Positions 1 through 8,907 of a stretch of DNA of 64,000 nucleotides are shown piece after piece (within the stretch, counting starts at the first letter, position 1; each line of letters opens with the position of its first letter). The DNA comes from Polyangium sp. 6x1. Lineage in GTDB: Bacteria; Myxococcota_A; Polyangia; Polyangiales; Polyangiaceae. A program made the translations under genes and the position numbers. The notes beneath the pieces were generated by a model. The model was not told the origin of the DNA, did no database searches, and saw nothing but the letters and a program-made list of their open reading frames with translations. The stretch spans positions 35,400-99,399 of the forward strand of contig NZ_JARZHH010000044.1 in assembly GCF_029946515.1 (NCBI RefSeq), read 5' to 3'.

Positions 1-17
1 CGGGCCGGTTCGATCAT
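1..17 (-). CDS. possible 5' end of a leftward gene (cut by window edge)
   Basis: On the minus strand an ATG at position 17 follows a purine-rich stretch (AGGAGGAAGG, about 34-43) that resembles a Shine-Dalgarno region, with rather long spacing. Only five codons (MIEPA) lie inside the window, so nothing can be said about function. A gene here would be divergent from the thioredoxin-like gene at 145, and the roughly 130 bases between them would hold both promoters. The call is weak because it rests only on the putative ribosome binding site and start codon. Confidence 0.3.
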
Positions 18-144
18 GAGAGGGCACCTTCCTCCTACCACGCTGCGTGGGGGTATGGCGCATCCCTTCTGCACGGTCGGGACGCTTCATTCCGTCCATC
101 CTTGGTTTGCAAGCGTAAGCGAGATTAGGCGCTAGAATTCGTGG

Positions 145-1083
145 GTGAGCGAGGCCATTTCCCCGAGGTCCGCGCTTTCGCGCGTCGCCCGAGCCGAGGG
201 CCCGACGGAGCTCCCTCCTCTCTCGGACCCGTACCTGCGGGGGCCGAGGCGGCCACCCAAAAAGCCGCTCTCGTCGCTGGCCTTGACGTCGATCCTGGCG
301 CCCTTCGTGGGCGGACCGCTGGGCTCGGTGGCCGCGATCGTCTTCGGCTGGGCCGCGCGTCGCGAGCTCGACGGCGTGGGCGCCGAGCGTCGCGGGTACG
401 TCCTGGCGACACTGGGGATGGGCCTCGGGATTTGCCTGACAGTGGCCTGGGGCGCGGCGATCGCCTTCGGGGTGTGGACGATCGAGCGGCGCAACGAGGC
501 GCGGCACGATGCGATCGCCAATGTCCTGGCGGTCGGGGAGACGCCGCGGGCGCCGGAAGGGACGGTCGAGACCACGGAGCCCACGTCGCCGCCTTCGAAG
601 GCCGTGCCCGTGCTTCAGAAAGAAACGTTGGTCCACAAAGAAGGCAACGTCACGATCGTGGACGTCGGCGTCTCGGTGTCGTCGCTCTCGCAGGAGCTCG
701 CGAAGGAGCGCGCGGCCGCGGCCGCGGCGGGCGAGACGCTCGTCGTGATGACGACGAAGAGCGAGTGTGTCTCATGCCGCAGCCTGTCGGCATCGCTCGG
801 CGATTCGCTCATGCAGACCGCGCTCGCGCACGTGCGGCTCGTTCGCGTGGACATCGACGCGTTCGACGAGGACCTCACGGGGCTGAAGATGCCGCACGAG
901 CGTGTGCCGACGTTCTTCCTCCTGGCGCCGGATCTCTACCCGCGCGACGCGATCGACGGCGGCGAGTGGGACGAGGACGTGCCAGCGAACATGGCGCCCG
1001 TGCTCGGCGCGTTCGTGCGGGGGAAGTACGAGACGCGGCGGCAGAGCTTCGAGCCGATCCAGAACGGCGGGATCAAGTTGTGA
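145..1083 (+). CDS. membrane-anchored thioredoxin-like protein
   Basis: This 312-residue protein has two hydrophobic segments at about residues 45-70 and 85-112, separated by a short Arg-rich loop, as in small DUF4190-type membrane domains. After a Pro/Thr-rich linker comes a thioredoxin-like domain. It contains a CVSC motif (Cys208, Cys211) preceded by a short strand, and a Val-Pro pair at about 254-255 that fits the conserved cis-proline next to the redox site. The likely role is thiol-disulfide chemistry at the membrane; which side the domain faces is not clear from sequence. The GTG at 145 is the first start in frame; no strong ribosome binding site is visible, and a TAGAAT box lies just upstream, so a leaderless transcript is possible. 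A hairpin repeat follows the stop codon. Confidence 0.75.
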   Translation: MSEAISPRSALSRVARAEGPTELPPLSDPYLRGPRRPPKKPLSSLALTSILAPFVGGPLGSVAAIVFGWAARRELDGVGAERRGYVLATLGMGLGICLTVAWGAAIAFGVWTIERRNEARHDAIANVLAVGETPRAPEGTVETTEPTSPPSKAVPVLQKETLVHKEGNVTIVDVGVSVSSLSQELAKERAAAAAAGETLVVMTTKSECVSCRSLSASLGDSLMQTALAHVRLVRVDIDAFDEDLTGLKMPHERVPTFFLLAPDLYPRDAIDGGEWDEDVPANMAPVLGAFVRGKYETRRQSFEPIQNGGIKL

Positions 1084-1102
1084 GAGGGGACTGACTGCGC
1101 AG

Positions 1103-1210
1103 CGTAGCGCCGGGGTTTCACCCCGGACCCGACCAGGGGTTGTCCACCCCTGGACCCGGACCAGCGCCAGCGCTGGACCTTTGGTGCATCGACCGCGATG
1201 CGGTCGATGC
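1103..1210 (+). repeat. dispersed four-hairpin repeat, copy 1
   Basis: The element is a run of four perfect or near-perfect hairpins: 1110-1126 (CCGGGG/CCCCGG), 1133-1153 (CCAGGGGT/ACCCCTGG), 1161-1176 (CCAGCG/CGCTGG) and 1186-1210 (GCATCGACCG/CGGTCGATGC). A second copy in opposite orientation is at 12512-12619. The connectors between hairpins are conserved, while stems 2 and 3 differ in compensating pairs. It lies between two genes on the same strand and carries no reading frame. Confidence 0.9.
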
Positions 1211-1261
1211 AGGGGGGCATGACGGGCGCGGCGCGTCCGACCGCTGCTAGGATGCGCTGTC

Positions 1262-1537
1262 ATGAAGCGCGCCGGGCAGATCTCGATCTTCGTCCTCTGC
1301 GTCTTGTTCAGCGTCTCCGCCGCGGTGAACGTGATGTCGGACAACAGCGAGGTCGAGCGTGCGGCCGCAGCGGTGGCATGCGGGGAGCAGGGGCCGAACT
1401 GCCGCGCGCAGGTGACGCGGCTCGAGCGGACGCCGTTCGGGCAGACGTTCGAGATGGTGACGCCGAAGCGGACGGTGGACGTGGTCTGCCGGCGCGCGTT
1501 CGTGATGGTGGGCGACTACGCCTGCAAGCTCCGCTGA
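1262..1537 (+). CDS. small secreted or inner-membrane Cys-containing protein
   Basis: A 91-residue protein I do not recognise. Residues 7-23 form one hydrophobic segment that could be a signal anchor, and the rest is a short soluble domain with four cysteines (40, 47, 76, 88) that could form two disulfides outside the cytoplasm. Its stop codon overlaps the ATG of the downstream kinase by one base (TGATG), so the two are probably translated together. That coupling suggests, but does not prove, a functional link to the kinase. Confidence 0.65.
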   Translation: MKRAGQISIFVLCVLFSVSAAVNVMSDNSEVERAAAAVACGEQGPNCRAQVTRLERTPFGQTFEMVTPKRTVDVVCRRAFVMVGDYACKLR

Positions 1538-2682
1538 TGGGAAGGCCCGCGCTCCGGTCCATGACCGGGCTCGTCTGCCCGCGCTGCCGCGACCCCCAGC
1601 CCGCTACGACAGCGCTCGTGTTCTGCCCGCGCGACGGGCTCGCGCTCGTCGCCGCAGCCGTCCTCGCCGACGCGGATGGAGATCCGTTCCTCGGGACGAC
1701 GATCGGAGGGCGGTACGTCGTCCTGCGCCGGATCGGGGCGGGGTCGATGGGGGCGGTGTACCGGGCGCGAGACGTCGCGCGCGGGCAGGGCGACGTCGCG
1801 GTGAAGGTGTTTCGCGGGGATCGCGGGCTCGGCGCGCGGGCGCTCTCGCGGCTCGATCGAGAGGCGCGGGTCCTCGCGATGCTGCGATCGCCGCACACGG
1901 TGCAGGTGCTCGACGTGGGGGAGATCGTGCAAGGCGGCGAGGACGCGCTCGTCTCGCCCACGGTGTCGCGGTTCCTCGTGATGGAGATGCTCGAAGGCGA
2001 GCCGTTGAGCCTCCGGCTGCGGCGGGAAGGGCGGCTCTCGGTCGCAGAGGCGACGCGGCTCGCGACGCACGCGCTCGCCTCGCTGGCCGAGGCGCACGAG
2101 AAGGGGATCGTCCACCGGGATCTGAAGCCGGACAACGTGTTCCTCGCGCGCCTCGGAGGAGGCGTCGAGGTGGCCAAGCTGCTCGATTTCGGGCTCGCCG
2201 ACCTCGGGCTCGGGCCGCGCGACCCGAACGAGGCGGCGCTCGGGTGGGGGGCCGGTCCGATCGGTACGCCTCGGTACATGTCGCCCGAGCAGGCGCTGGG
2301 CGAGGCGGTGGATGCGCGGAGCGATCTGTATTCGGTGGGCGCGCTCCTTTACCAGATGCTCGTGGGCCGGCCCCCGTTCGTCGAGCGGGACGCGGCGCGG
2401 GTGATGGCCAAACACGTGCACGAGCCGCCGATCGCGCCTCGCGAGGCCGCGCCGGAGGCGGGGATCCCGCGCGCCTTGTCGGACCTCGTGGTGCGGGCGC
2501 TCTGCAAGCGGCCGGAGGATCGGCCGGAGAGCGCGCGGGCGTTCATCGCGGCCATCGAGGAGGCGTTCAACCAAGGGCCGGGGTCCGGCGCGGCGCGGCA
2601 TGCAGCGGGCGGGCGCGAGGCGGCTGTACGGCGCCCGGAGAGCCGTGTACCTTCGCGCACGGACAACGATGGATCCTCGTGA
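1537..2682 (+). CDS. Ser/Thr protein kinase with N-terminal zinc-ribbon-like motif
   Basis: A Hanks-type protein kinase of 381 residues. The catalytic elements are all present: glycine loop GAGSMG at 67-72, the ATP-anchoring Lys at 90 in VAVK, catalytic loop HRDLKPDN at 193-200, DFG at 217-219 and the GTPRYMSPEQ activation/P+1 segment at about 243-252. The first 30 residues carry CPRC and a later CPRDG, which may bind zinc. No transmembrane helix is visible after the kinase domain, so it is probably cytoplasmic. The start at 1537 was preferred over the much longer upstream frame because it overlaps the preceding stop; Met9 (1561) is an alternative. Its end overlaps the start of the giant TPR gene by 14 bases, which makes that protein a plausible partner or substrate. 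Confidence 0.92.
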   Translation: MGRPALRSMTGLVCPRCRDPQPATTALVFCPRDGLALVAAAVLADADGDPFLGTTIGGRYVVLRRIGAGSMGAVYRARDVARGQGDVAVKVFRGDRGLGARALSRLDREARVLAMLRSPHTVQVLDVGEIVQGGEDALVSPTVSRFLVMEMLEGEPLSLRLRREGRLSVAEATRLATHALASLAEAHEKGIVHRDLKPDNVFLARLGGGVEVAKLLDFGLADLGLGPRDPNEAALGWGAGPIGTPRYMSPEQALGEAVDARSDLYSVGALLYQMLVGRPPFVERDAARVMAKHVHEPPIAPREAAPEAGIPRALSDLVVRALCKRPEDRPESARAFIAAIEEAFNQGPGSGAARHAAGGREAAVRRPESRVPSRTDNDGSS

Positions 2683-5600
2683 AATCGAAATGCTCGTCCA
2701 GCGCCTGCTCGCGAACCCTCACGATCAGGAGGCGCTCGCGTACGCGCATCGCGCAGGCGCGCAGGACCCTCGCTCGTACGCCATGCTGCTGGAGCGCGTC
2801 GGCTCGCAGACGCCGGATCCCGCCTACGGCGCACATTGGCTGAGCGAGGCCGCGAACGTCTGGCAAGCGGCGTTCGGCGACATGAACAATACCGTGCGCA
2901 CGCTGCTGCTCGCGGTCGACAGGGATCCGATGCACCGCTCGGCCGAGCGGCTCGCGCAGTTGTTCCGCGAGAAGGGCGACGTCATGTCGCTCATCCAGCT
3001 TTACGAACGGCAAGCGAAGGGGCTCGCGCCCGCGGCGGCGAAGCCCGAGGTGCGGACGATGCTGCTCAAGCTCCACGAGGAGCTTGGACGGATGTGGAGC
3101 GAGCCGCAGCTCGCGCGGCCCGATCGCGCAGTCGAGAACTGGCGCAAGGTCGCCGAGCTCGATCCTCGCAACGTGTACGCGATCTACGCGGCGCGCGAGA
3201 TCCTGAAGGCGCAGCAGCAGTACGCGGAGGCGATCCCGTACTTCGCGATGGAGCAGGCGATCGCCGAGGATCCGGAGCGCAAGCTCGCGCTCTATCGGGA
3301 CGAGGCCGACATCCGCAAGCGCGCGGGCGACATGCCCGGCGCGACGCAGGCGCTGCGCTCGGCGCGCGCGGTGCGTCCGACCGACGTCGCGCTCACGCAG
3401 GAGCTCGGCGTGAGCGTGCTCGAGCGCATCAACGCGGGCGAGAACGTGCCGCAGCCGGAGCGCGACGAGGCCGCCGGGATCTTCGTGCAGCTCGCGGAGA
3501 CGTACGACGGGGAGTACGGGCTGTCGTACTCGCTGTCGGCGCTCGGCGCGTCGCCGGGGCACGATCGCGCGATGCAGCTCGCGGATCACTTCGGGGCGCT
3601 GCTCGGCCGCACGGGCGAGCTCGGTCCGCAGTACGCGGCGTACCTGAAGGCGAACCCGAACGGGTTCATGGCGAACGTGGCGCGGATGAAGGTGGGCAAT
3701 GCGCAGCCCCCGCCGCCGCCGATGCCCGCGGCGCAAGCAGCCGCGCCGCAGTCCGCGCAACCCGCGCAGCCTGCGCCCGCCGCGCAGCCCGCCGTGCAGC
3801 CCGCCGCGGTCGCGCAGCCGTCGCAACCGCCCCCGGCCGCGCCTGCCGCGCAGCCGGCTGCCGCCGCGCCTGCCGCGCCTGCCGCGCAGCCCTCGTTCGG
3901 AGCTGCGCCCGAGGCGCGCGGGCCCTCGCCTTCGGTCGTCGCGATGCAAGCGCAGCCGGCGGGCGACGTGCACGCGCTCCTGGAGGAGGCCTCGGCCGAG
4001 GCGCAGAAGGGCAAGAAGCCGCAGGCGTACACGAAGTACCGCGAGGCGCTGAAGATCGATCCGGCGAACTCCGAGGCGCTCTCGTGGGTCGAGGAGTACC
4101 TGCGGCAGAAGCGCATGTTCGCGGATCTCCGCGACGTGCTGCTCGCGGCGTCGCGCGTGCCCACGGTGTCGCCCGAGACGCGCAAGGCCCAGCTCCGCGA
4201 CGTGGCCGGCATGTGCGAGTCGCAGCTGCGCGACATCGACACGGCGATCGCCGCGTGGAAGCAGCTCTGCCAGATCGATCGCGGCGACGAGCAGGCGCGC
4301 GATCAGCTCCGCAGGTTGCTCGAGCGCGCGACGAAGTGGGACGACCTCGCGACCGTGCTCGAGCAGGACGCGATGAGCACGCCCGACACCGAGCAGAAGC
4401 TCGCGATCGAGAAGAAGCTCGCGAGCCTGCACGAGACGAAGCGCAAGGATCCGGTCGCAGCGGCCGAGGTGTGGACGCGGATCGCGTCGCTCATGCCCGA
4501 GGACGAGCAGGCCGTGAACACGGCCGTCAAGCTCTACGAGAAGGGCGAGCGGCTCGACCTCGCGGCGCAGGCGATCGCGGACAACATGACCGGGTTCACG
4601 GACCCGAACACGCGCGCCGCGCTCCTGCAGAAGCTCGGCGATCTCAGGAACAAGCTGAACGATCCGGGCGCCGCGGGCGACGCGTTCGCCGAGGCCGCCG
4701 AGCTCGGCAAGCAGGCGAAGATCTGGGAGCAGGCCGAGAAAGCGTACACGGCCGCGGGCCGCATGTCCGACGCGGCGAACGCGATCGAGCAGCGCGCCGA
4801 GCTCGCGGACGGCAAGCAACAAGCGACGCTGCTCGCGCAGGCGGCGGATCTCTTCCTCAAGGCGGGCGACGCGCCGGGCGCGATGATCCGCCTCGAGCGC
4901 GCCTCCGAGATCGATCCGACGAACGACGCGTACGTGCAGGCGCTGGAGGAGCAGTACCGCGCGGCCGGGCGGCTGCCGGACCTCGTGCACCTGCTCCTCG
5001 GGCGCGCGGAAAAACTCTCCGATCGTGGCAAGCGCGTGGGCTCGCGGCGCGCGGCAGCCGAGGTGCAGCGCTCGCTCGGCGACAACGAGGGCGCGCGCGA
5101 GAGCCTCTTGCTCGTGCTGTCCGACGGCGACGACGAGGGCGCGCTCGCGCTGCTCGTCGAGGACGCGGCGCAGCGCGGCGATCACCAGGAGTGTGTGGAG
5201 CTGCTCCGCAGGCTCGGCGCGATCACGAAGGCGCCGGCCGACAAGCTGAACCACGCGCTGCGCGAGGCGAGCATCCTGGCCGAGGGGCTCGACGACGTGG
5301 ACGGCGCGATCGAGCGGTACGAGGGGATCCTGAAGTCGCTCGATTCGAAGAGCCGCGTCGCGCTCGCGGCGATCGCGAACCTCGAAGAGCGACGGAACAA
5401 CCCGCAAGGCGCGGCCGCGGCGCTCGAACGCGAGGTCGTCCTCGCCGAGGGCGAGCAGAAGGTCGAGCTCGCGCAGCGCCTCGCGCAGATCTACGAGTCC
5501 CGCCTCTCCGATCCGCGCGGCGCGATTCGCGCCCTCGAGATCGTGCACGCGGCCGACTCGGAGGACTTCGACGCGATCGGGCGGCTCGAGCGGCTGTGCG

Positions 5601-7789
5601 CCGAGGTCGAGGACTGGCCGCGCGTCGCGCACTTCCTGCAGATCCTCATCGAGGTCGAGGGCGACGAGGAGGAGCTGTCCCGCATGACCCGGAGGGTCGC
5701 GGACATCCTCTTCGACAAACTCGGCCGTGGCGACGAGGCGCTCGCGGCGCTCGACAAGGTCGCCGAGACGGGCGACGAGCCGTGCCGGCGCGCGTACGTC
5801 GAGCTCGGCGACAAACTCGGGTGGAAGGGGCTCGTCGCGACGAAGCTCGTCTCGTGGAACGAGTCGGGCTCGGGCCCGGCGCGGAACGAGGCGCTCCGCG
5901 GCGCGTTCGAACGGTTCATCGAGGTCGGGCGCGACGCGGACGCGGCGCGCGTGGCCATGGAGCTCGCGCGTTCACGCGGCGCCGATCGCGCGCTCGCCGA
6001 GCGGCTCGAGCAGCTCGCGATCAAGCTGAAGGATCTCGACGCCCTCGGCGTCGCACACGACCTGCTCGCGAAGGACGTCTCGGGCCCGGCCCGCGCGGCG
6101 GAGATGGTGCGGCAGGCCGAGGTGCAGATCGCCGCCTCCGTGCCCGCGAGCGAGGCCATCCAGCACGGCGAGGGCGCGCTGACCAGCGTCGCGCCGGGCG
6201 AGATCGAGCCCTTGCTCGCGCGGCTCGCGGCGCTCGCGCCCGACGTCACGCAGCTCATCGACGTGTACGAGCGTCAGGTCGGTCGATGCCGTTTGCCCGC
6301 GGATCGGCTCACGGCGCTCGCGCGCGCGGCGCAGGTCGCGGCCGAGCGCGGCGCGAACGATCGCGCGCGCAGCTTCTTCGAGCTCGCGCTCAGCGCGGGC
6401 GTTCAGGAAGAGACGCTCGGCGCGCTCGAAGCGGCGGCCGGCGCGGGCGACGAGCGCTCGGGTGGCACGGGCCTGCGCCGCATCCTGGCAGAGGCGCTCG
6501 CCGGCGGCGGACAGGGTTCGCGTGACGGTGGGCGCACGAAGAGCGCGCTCCTCCGGCGCGCCGCGACGATCGCGCATCGGGCGCTCGGCGACGTCGAGCG
6601 CGCCTTCAAGTGGCTCGGCGACGCGCTCGTCACGCATGTGGACGACGCTTCGCTCGACGCGCTCGAAACGCTGGGCCGCGAGCTCGGCGATCTGCCGCGC
6701 GTCGAGGCCACGCTCACGCGCGCGCTCGAAGAGGTCTTCGATGGCCCGCTCGTCCGCAAGCTCCTGCAGCGCCGCGCGCGCCTCCGCCGCGACGCGCTGA
6801 ACGACAAGAAGGGCGCCGGCGTCGACTTCAAGAAGCTCCACGACCTGTCGCCTGCCGATCAGGACGTGATGAACGAGCTCTCGAACCTCCTCACCGAGCT
6901 CGGTGATCACCGCGGCATGATCCAGCTCTTCGAGGATCAGATCCTCCGCGGCCGTGATCCCGCGGTCCGCGCCGAGCTCGCGCGCAAGGTCGCGCGGCTG
7001 TGGGAGGAAGAGCTCGGCGACGCGCGCGAGGCTGCCGATGCCTGGCGGCGCGTGCTGCGCATGAAGGCAGGCGATGCCGAGGCGACTGCGGGCCTCGAGC
7101 GTGCCAAGACCGGCAAGCTCAAGCGCACGCCGCCGCGCCCGGCGATGGCCTCCGTGCCGCCGACCGCCGGTGCAGGGCCCTCCGCGCCGCCGCCTGCCGG
7201 TGCAGGGCCCTCCGCGCCGCCGCCCGCGTACGCTCGTACGTCCACGCCTCCGCCGCCTGCATATGCTGCTCCGTCGGTGCCGCCGCCTGGTGCGGTCCCC
7301 ACGCCGTCCGCGCCGCCGCCTGCAGTCGCGACGCCGTCGACGCCTCCGGCGTGGCACGCCCCGACGGACGCCGAGCCGACGCCCCTCGCGCCCGCGGCGG
7401 CGTTGCCTGCGGTTCCACCGATGGTCGCTGCGCCGCCGGCGTACGTCCAGGCCGAGCCGCCCGCGCAGCCTGCCTACGTGGACCCGCATGCGCAGCAGCC
7501 GCAAGCGTACGCGCAGCAGCCCGCGCAGACGCCGGAAGAGGCGTACGCGCAGCAGCAGGCGTACGCGGCGTACTACGCGCAGCAGCAGGCCTACGCGCAG
7601 CAGCAGCAGCCCGCGCAGACGCCGGAGGAGGCGTACGCGCAGCAGCAGGCGTACGCGGCGTACTACGCGCAGCAGCAGGCCTACGCGCAGCAGCAGCAGG
7701 CCTACGCGCAGCAGGCGCAGCAGCCCGCCGCGCAGCCTGCTGCGGGCGAGGAGCTCGAAGAGGCCGAGCTTCTCGACGACGAATCCTGA
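2669..7789 (+). CDS. giant tetratricopeptide-repeat protein (1706 residues)
   Basis: The product is built almost entirely of degenerate TPR-like helical repeats, with Ala, Leu, Glu and Arg dominating. An Ala/Pro/Gln-rich linker at about residues 345-415 splits a shorter N-terminal repeat block from a long central one. The last 220 residues are low-complexity Pro/Ala, then Gln/Tyr/Ala, and end in an acidic tail. No signal peptide is visible. The ATG at 2669 was chosen because the MDPREIEMLVQ helix begins there and the upstream part of the frame lies inside the kinase gene. Such proteins act as scaffolds. Overlap with the kinase gene suggests co-translation and perhaps phospho-regulated assembly, which is inference. 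Confidence 0.88.
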   Translation: MDPREIEMLVQRLLANPHDQEALAYAHRAGAQDPRSYAMLLERVGSQTPDPAYGAHWLSEAANVWQAAFGDMNNTVRTLLLAVDRDPMHRSAERLAQLFREKGDVMSLIQLYERQAKGLAPAAAKPEVRTMLLKLHEELGRMWSEPQLARPDRAVENWRKVAELDPRNVYAIYAAREILKAQQQYAEAIPYFAMEQAIAEDPERKLALYRDEADIRKRAGDMPGATQALRSARAVRPTDVALTQELGVSVLERINAGENVPQPERDEAAGIFVQLAETYDGEYGLSYSLSALGASPGHDRAMQLADHFGALLGRTGELGPQYAAYLKANPNGFMANVARMKVGNAQPPPPPMPAAQAAAPQSAQPAQPAPAAQPAVQPAAVAQPSQPPPAAPAAQPAAAAPAAPAAQPSFGAAPEARGPSPSVVAMQAQPAGDVHALLEEASAEAQKGKKPQAYTKYREALKIDPANSEALSWVEEYLRQKRMFADLRDVLLAASRVPTVSPETRKAQLRDVAGMCESQLRDIDTAIAAWKQLCQIDRGDEQARDQLRRLLERATKWDDLATVLEQDAMSTPDTEQKLAIEKKLASLHETKRKDPVAAAEVWTRIASLMPEDEQAVNTAVKLYEKGERLDLAAQAIADNMTGFTDPNTRAALLQKLGDLRNKLNDPGAAGDAFAEAAELGKQAKIWEQAEKAYTAAGRMSDAANAIEQRAELADGKQQATLLAQAADLFLKAGDAPGAMIRLERASEIDPTNDAYVQALEEQYRAAGRLPDLVHLLLGRAEKLSDRGKRVGSRRAAAEVQRSLGDNEGARESLLLVLSDGDDEGALALLVEDAAQRGDHQECVELLRRLGAITKAPADKLNHALREASILAEGLDDVDGAIERYEGILKSLDSKSRVALAAIANLEERRNNPQGAAAALEREVVLAEGEQKVELAQRLAQIYESRLSDPRGAIRALEIVHAADSEDFDAIGRLERLCAEVEDWPRVAHFLQILIEVEGDEEELSRMTRRVADILFDKLGRGDEALAALDKVAETGDEPCRRAYVELGDKLGWKGLVATKLVSWNESGSGPARNEALRGAFERFIEVGRDADAARVAMELARSRGADRALAERLEQLAIKLKDLDALGVAHDLLAKDVSGPARAAEMVRQAEVQIAASVPASEAIQHGEGALTSVAPGEIEPLLARLAALAPDVTQLIDVYERQVGRCRLPADRLTALARAAQVAAERGANDRARSFFELALSAGVQEETLGALEAAAGAGDERSGGTGLRRILAEALAGGGQGSRDGGRTKSALLRRAATIAHRALGDVERAFKWLGDALVTHVDDASLDALETLGRELGDLPRVEATLTRALEEVFDGPLVRKLLQRRARLRRDALNDKKGAGVDFKKLHDLSPADQDVMNELSNLLTELGDHRGMIQLFEDQILRGRDPAVRAELARKVARLWEEELGDAREAADAWRRVLRMKAGDAEATAGLERAKTGKLKRTPPRPAMASVPPTAGAGPSAPPPAGAGPSAPPPAYARTSTPPPPAYAAPSVPPPGAVPTPSAPPPAVATPSTPPAWHAPTDAEPTPLAPAAALPAVPPMVAAPPAYVQAEPPAQPAYVDPHAQQPQAYAQQPAQTPEEAYAQQQAYAAYYAQQQAYAQQQQPAQTPEEAYAQQQAYAAYYAQQQAYAQQQQAYAQQAQQPAAQPAAGEELEEAELLDDES
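7520..7699 (+). repeat. two 90-bp tandem repeats inside the TPR gene
   Basis: Two nearly identical 90-base units (7520-7609 and 7610-7699) each encode 30 residues beginning PAQTPEEAYAQQQAYAAYY. They keep the reading frame and extend the Gln/Tyr/Ala-rich tail, so copy number could change without breaking the gene. Confidence 0.9.
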
Positions 7790-7822
7790 GGAGGACGAGG
7801 GGGCGGTCCCGCCGCCCCCGCC

Positions 7823-8755
7823 TCACCAGAAGACCGACTTCCGCTCCTTCAGCCCGCGGTTCAGCATCGACTGGATGGTCGCCTTCACGCGGAGGACCTT
7901 CTCCTCGATGATCGCGTCGTCGTCGTCGGGATCGCCGTCGAAGCGCATGGGCTCGCCGAACGTGAGCCTGTAGCGCGTCGGCAAGGGGAGGGCCCCGCCC
8001 GGCAAGAGGAGCTGCGGCAGGATCGGGAAGCTCGGCAAGTGCAGCGTCTTCGCCACGCGGCGGAGGTTGCCGATCGAGACGTACTGCTCCTCGGCGCCGA
8101 TGACGGCGACGGGCACGATCGGCGTGTTCGTCTCGAGCGCCAGGCGCATGAAGCCGAGCCCGAAGTCCGTGAGCTTGTAGCGCTCGGCGAACGTCTTCGT
8201 CACGCCACGCACGCCTTCGGGGAACACGAGGATCGCCTCGCCGAGCTCGAGCAGCCGCCGCGCGTTCTCCGGCACGCCCACGACCTGCCCGACGCGCGAG
8301 AAGAACGTCGAGACGAACGGGAGCGTCTGCGACCACTTCTCCACCATGCTCCGCACGATGCGCGGCGGCTCCGCGTCGAGGAACATCGACGCCGCGATGA
8401 TCACGCCGTCCATCGGGATCTGTCCCGAGTGGTTCGCGATGAGCAGGACACGCGACGCGGGCACGCGCTCGATGCCGCTGACGATGGTGCGGAAGTAGAA
8501 CCGGTGGAAAAACGCCGCGCCGCCGATCGCGTACTTCGCCCATGAAGGATCGAGCCCGAAGGGGTCGACGCCGCCGCCGCCCAAGGGGATCGGCACGCGA
8601 CGCAGGCGCTCCTCGAAGTCGCGGCCGAGCAGCTTGATGCCGAGCTCGTCGATTCCGTCTTGGGCGACGCCAAACGCCGAGCGCGCGATGGGCAGGGCCT
8701 CGCGCGTCGTGAAGGTCGAGAGCCTGCCGAGCGTGCGCGCTGCTCCATCCAGCAT
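7823..8755 (-). CDS. lysophospholipid acyltransferase-family protein
   Basis: A PlsC-like acyltransferase of 310 residues. The acyltransferase motif I appears as ANHSGQIPMDG around residues 107-117, and a later FPEGVRG block near residue 170 matches the family's substrate-binding motif. Such enzymes transfer acyl chains to lysophosphatidic acid or related lipids at the inner membrane. The conserved segments support the fold, but the acceptor cannot be told from sequence. I chose the ATG at 8755; an upstream in-frame ATG at 8830 would add 25 residues with no family character. The gene converges on the TPR gene and is divergent from the epimerase at 8908. A second acyltransferase of the same superfamily is at 15930-16862. 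Confidence 0.82.
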   Translation of the reverse strand: MLDGAARTLGRLSTFTTREALPIARSAFGVAQDGIDELGIKLLGRDFEERLRRVPIPLGGGGVDPFGLDPSWAKYAIGGAAFFHRFYFRTIVSGIERVPASRVLLIANHSGQIPMDGVIIAASMFLDAEPPRIVRSMVEKWSQTLPFVSTFFSRVGQVVGVPENARRLLELGEAILVFPEGVRGVTKTFAERYKLTDFGLGFMRLALETNTPIVPVAVIGAEEQYVSIGNLRRVAKTLHLPSFPILPQLLLPGGALPLPTRYRLTFGEPMRFDGDPDDDDAIIEEKVLRVKATIQSMLNRGLKERKSVFW

Positions 8756-8907
8756 GCACTCGAACGTAGCAAACCGAGGCCATCGCAGCACGACGCGAAG
8801 TGCTTGACGTGACGTGCTCGCGAGCTTCACGGTGTGCGTCGGGGGTCGGGGGGATGCGTGTAACGAACGGGGGAGGCGAGGCGACGCGTGTCGCGCCGCG
8901 GCTCACG

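Noticed and set aside
3700..3910. Pro/Ala-coding GC-rich stretch as a separate repeat element
   Set aside because: It is an ordinary low-complexity linker inside the TPR protein with no exact repeated unit.
2567..5632. 1021-codon open frame opposite the TPR gene
   Set aside because: It is rich in Arg and Leu, has no domain, and lies exactly opposite a clear TPR gene. At this GC content antisense frames stay open by chance.
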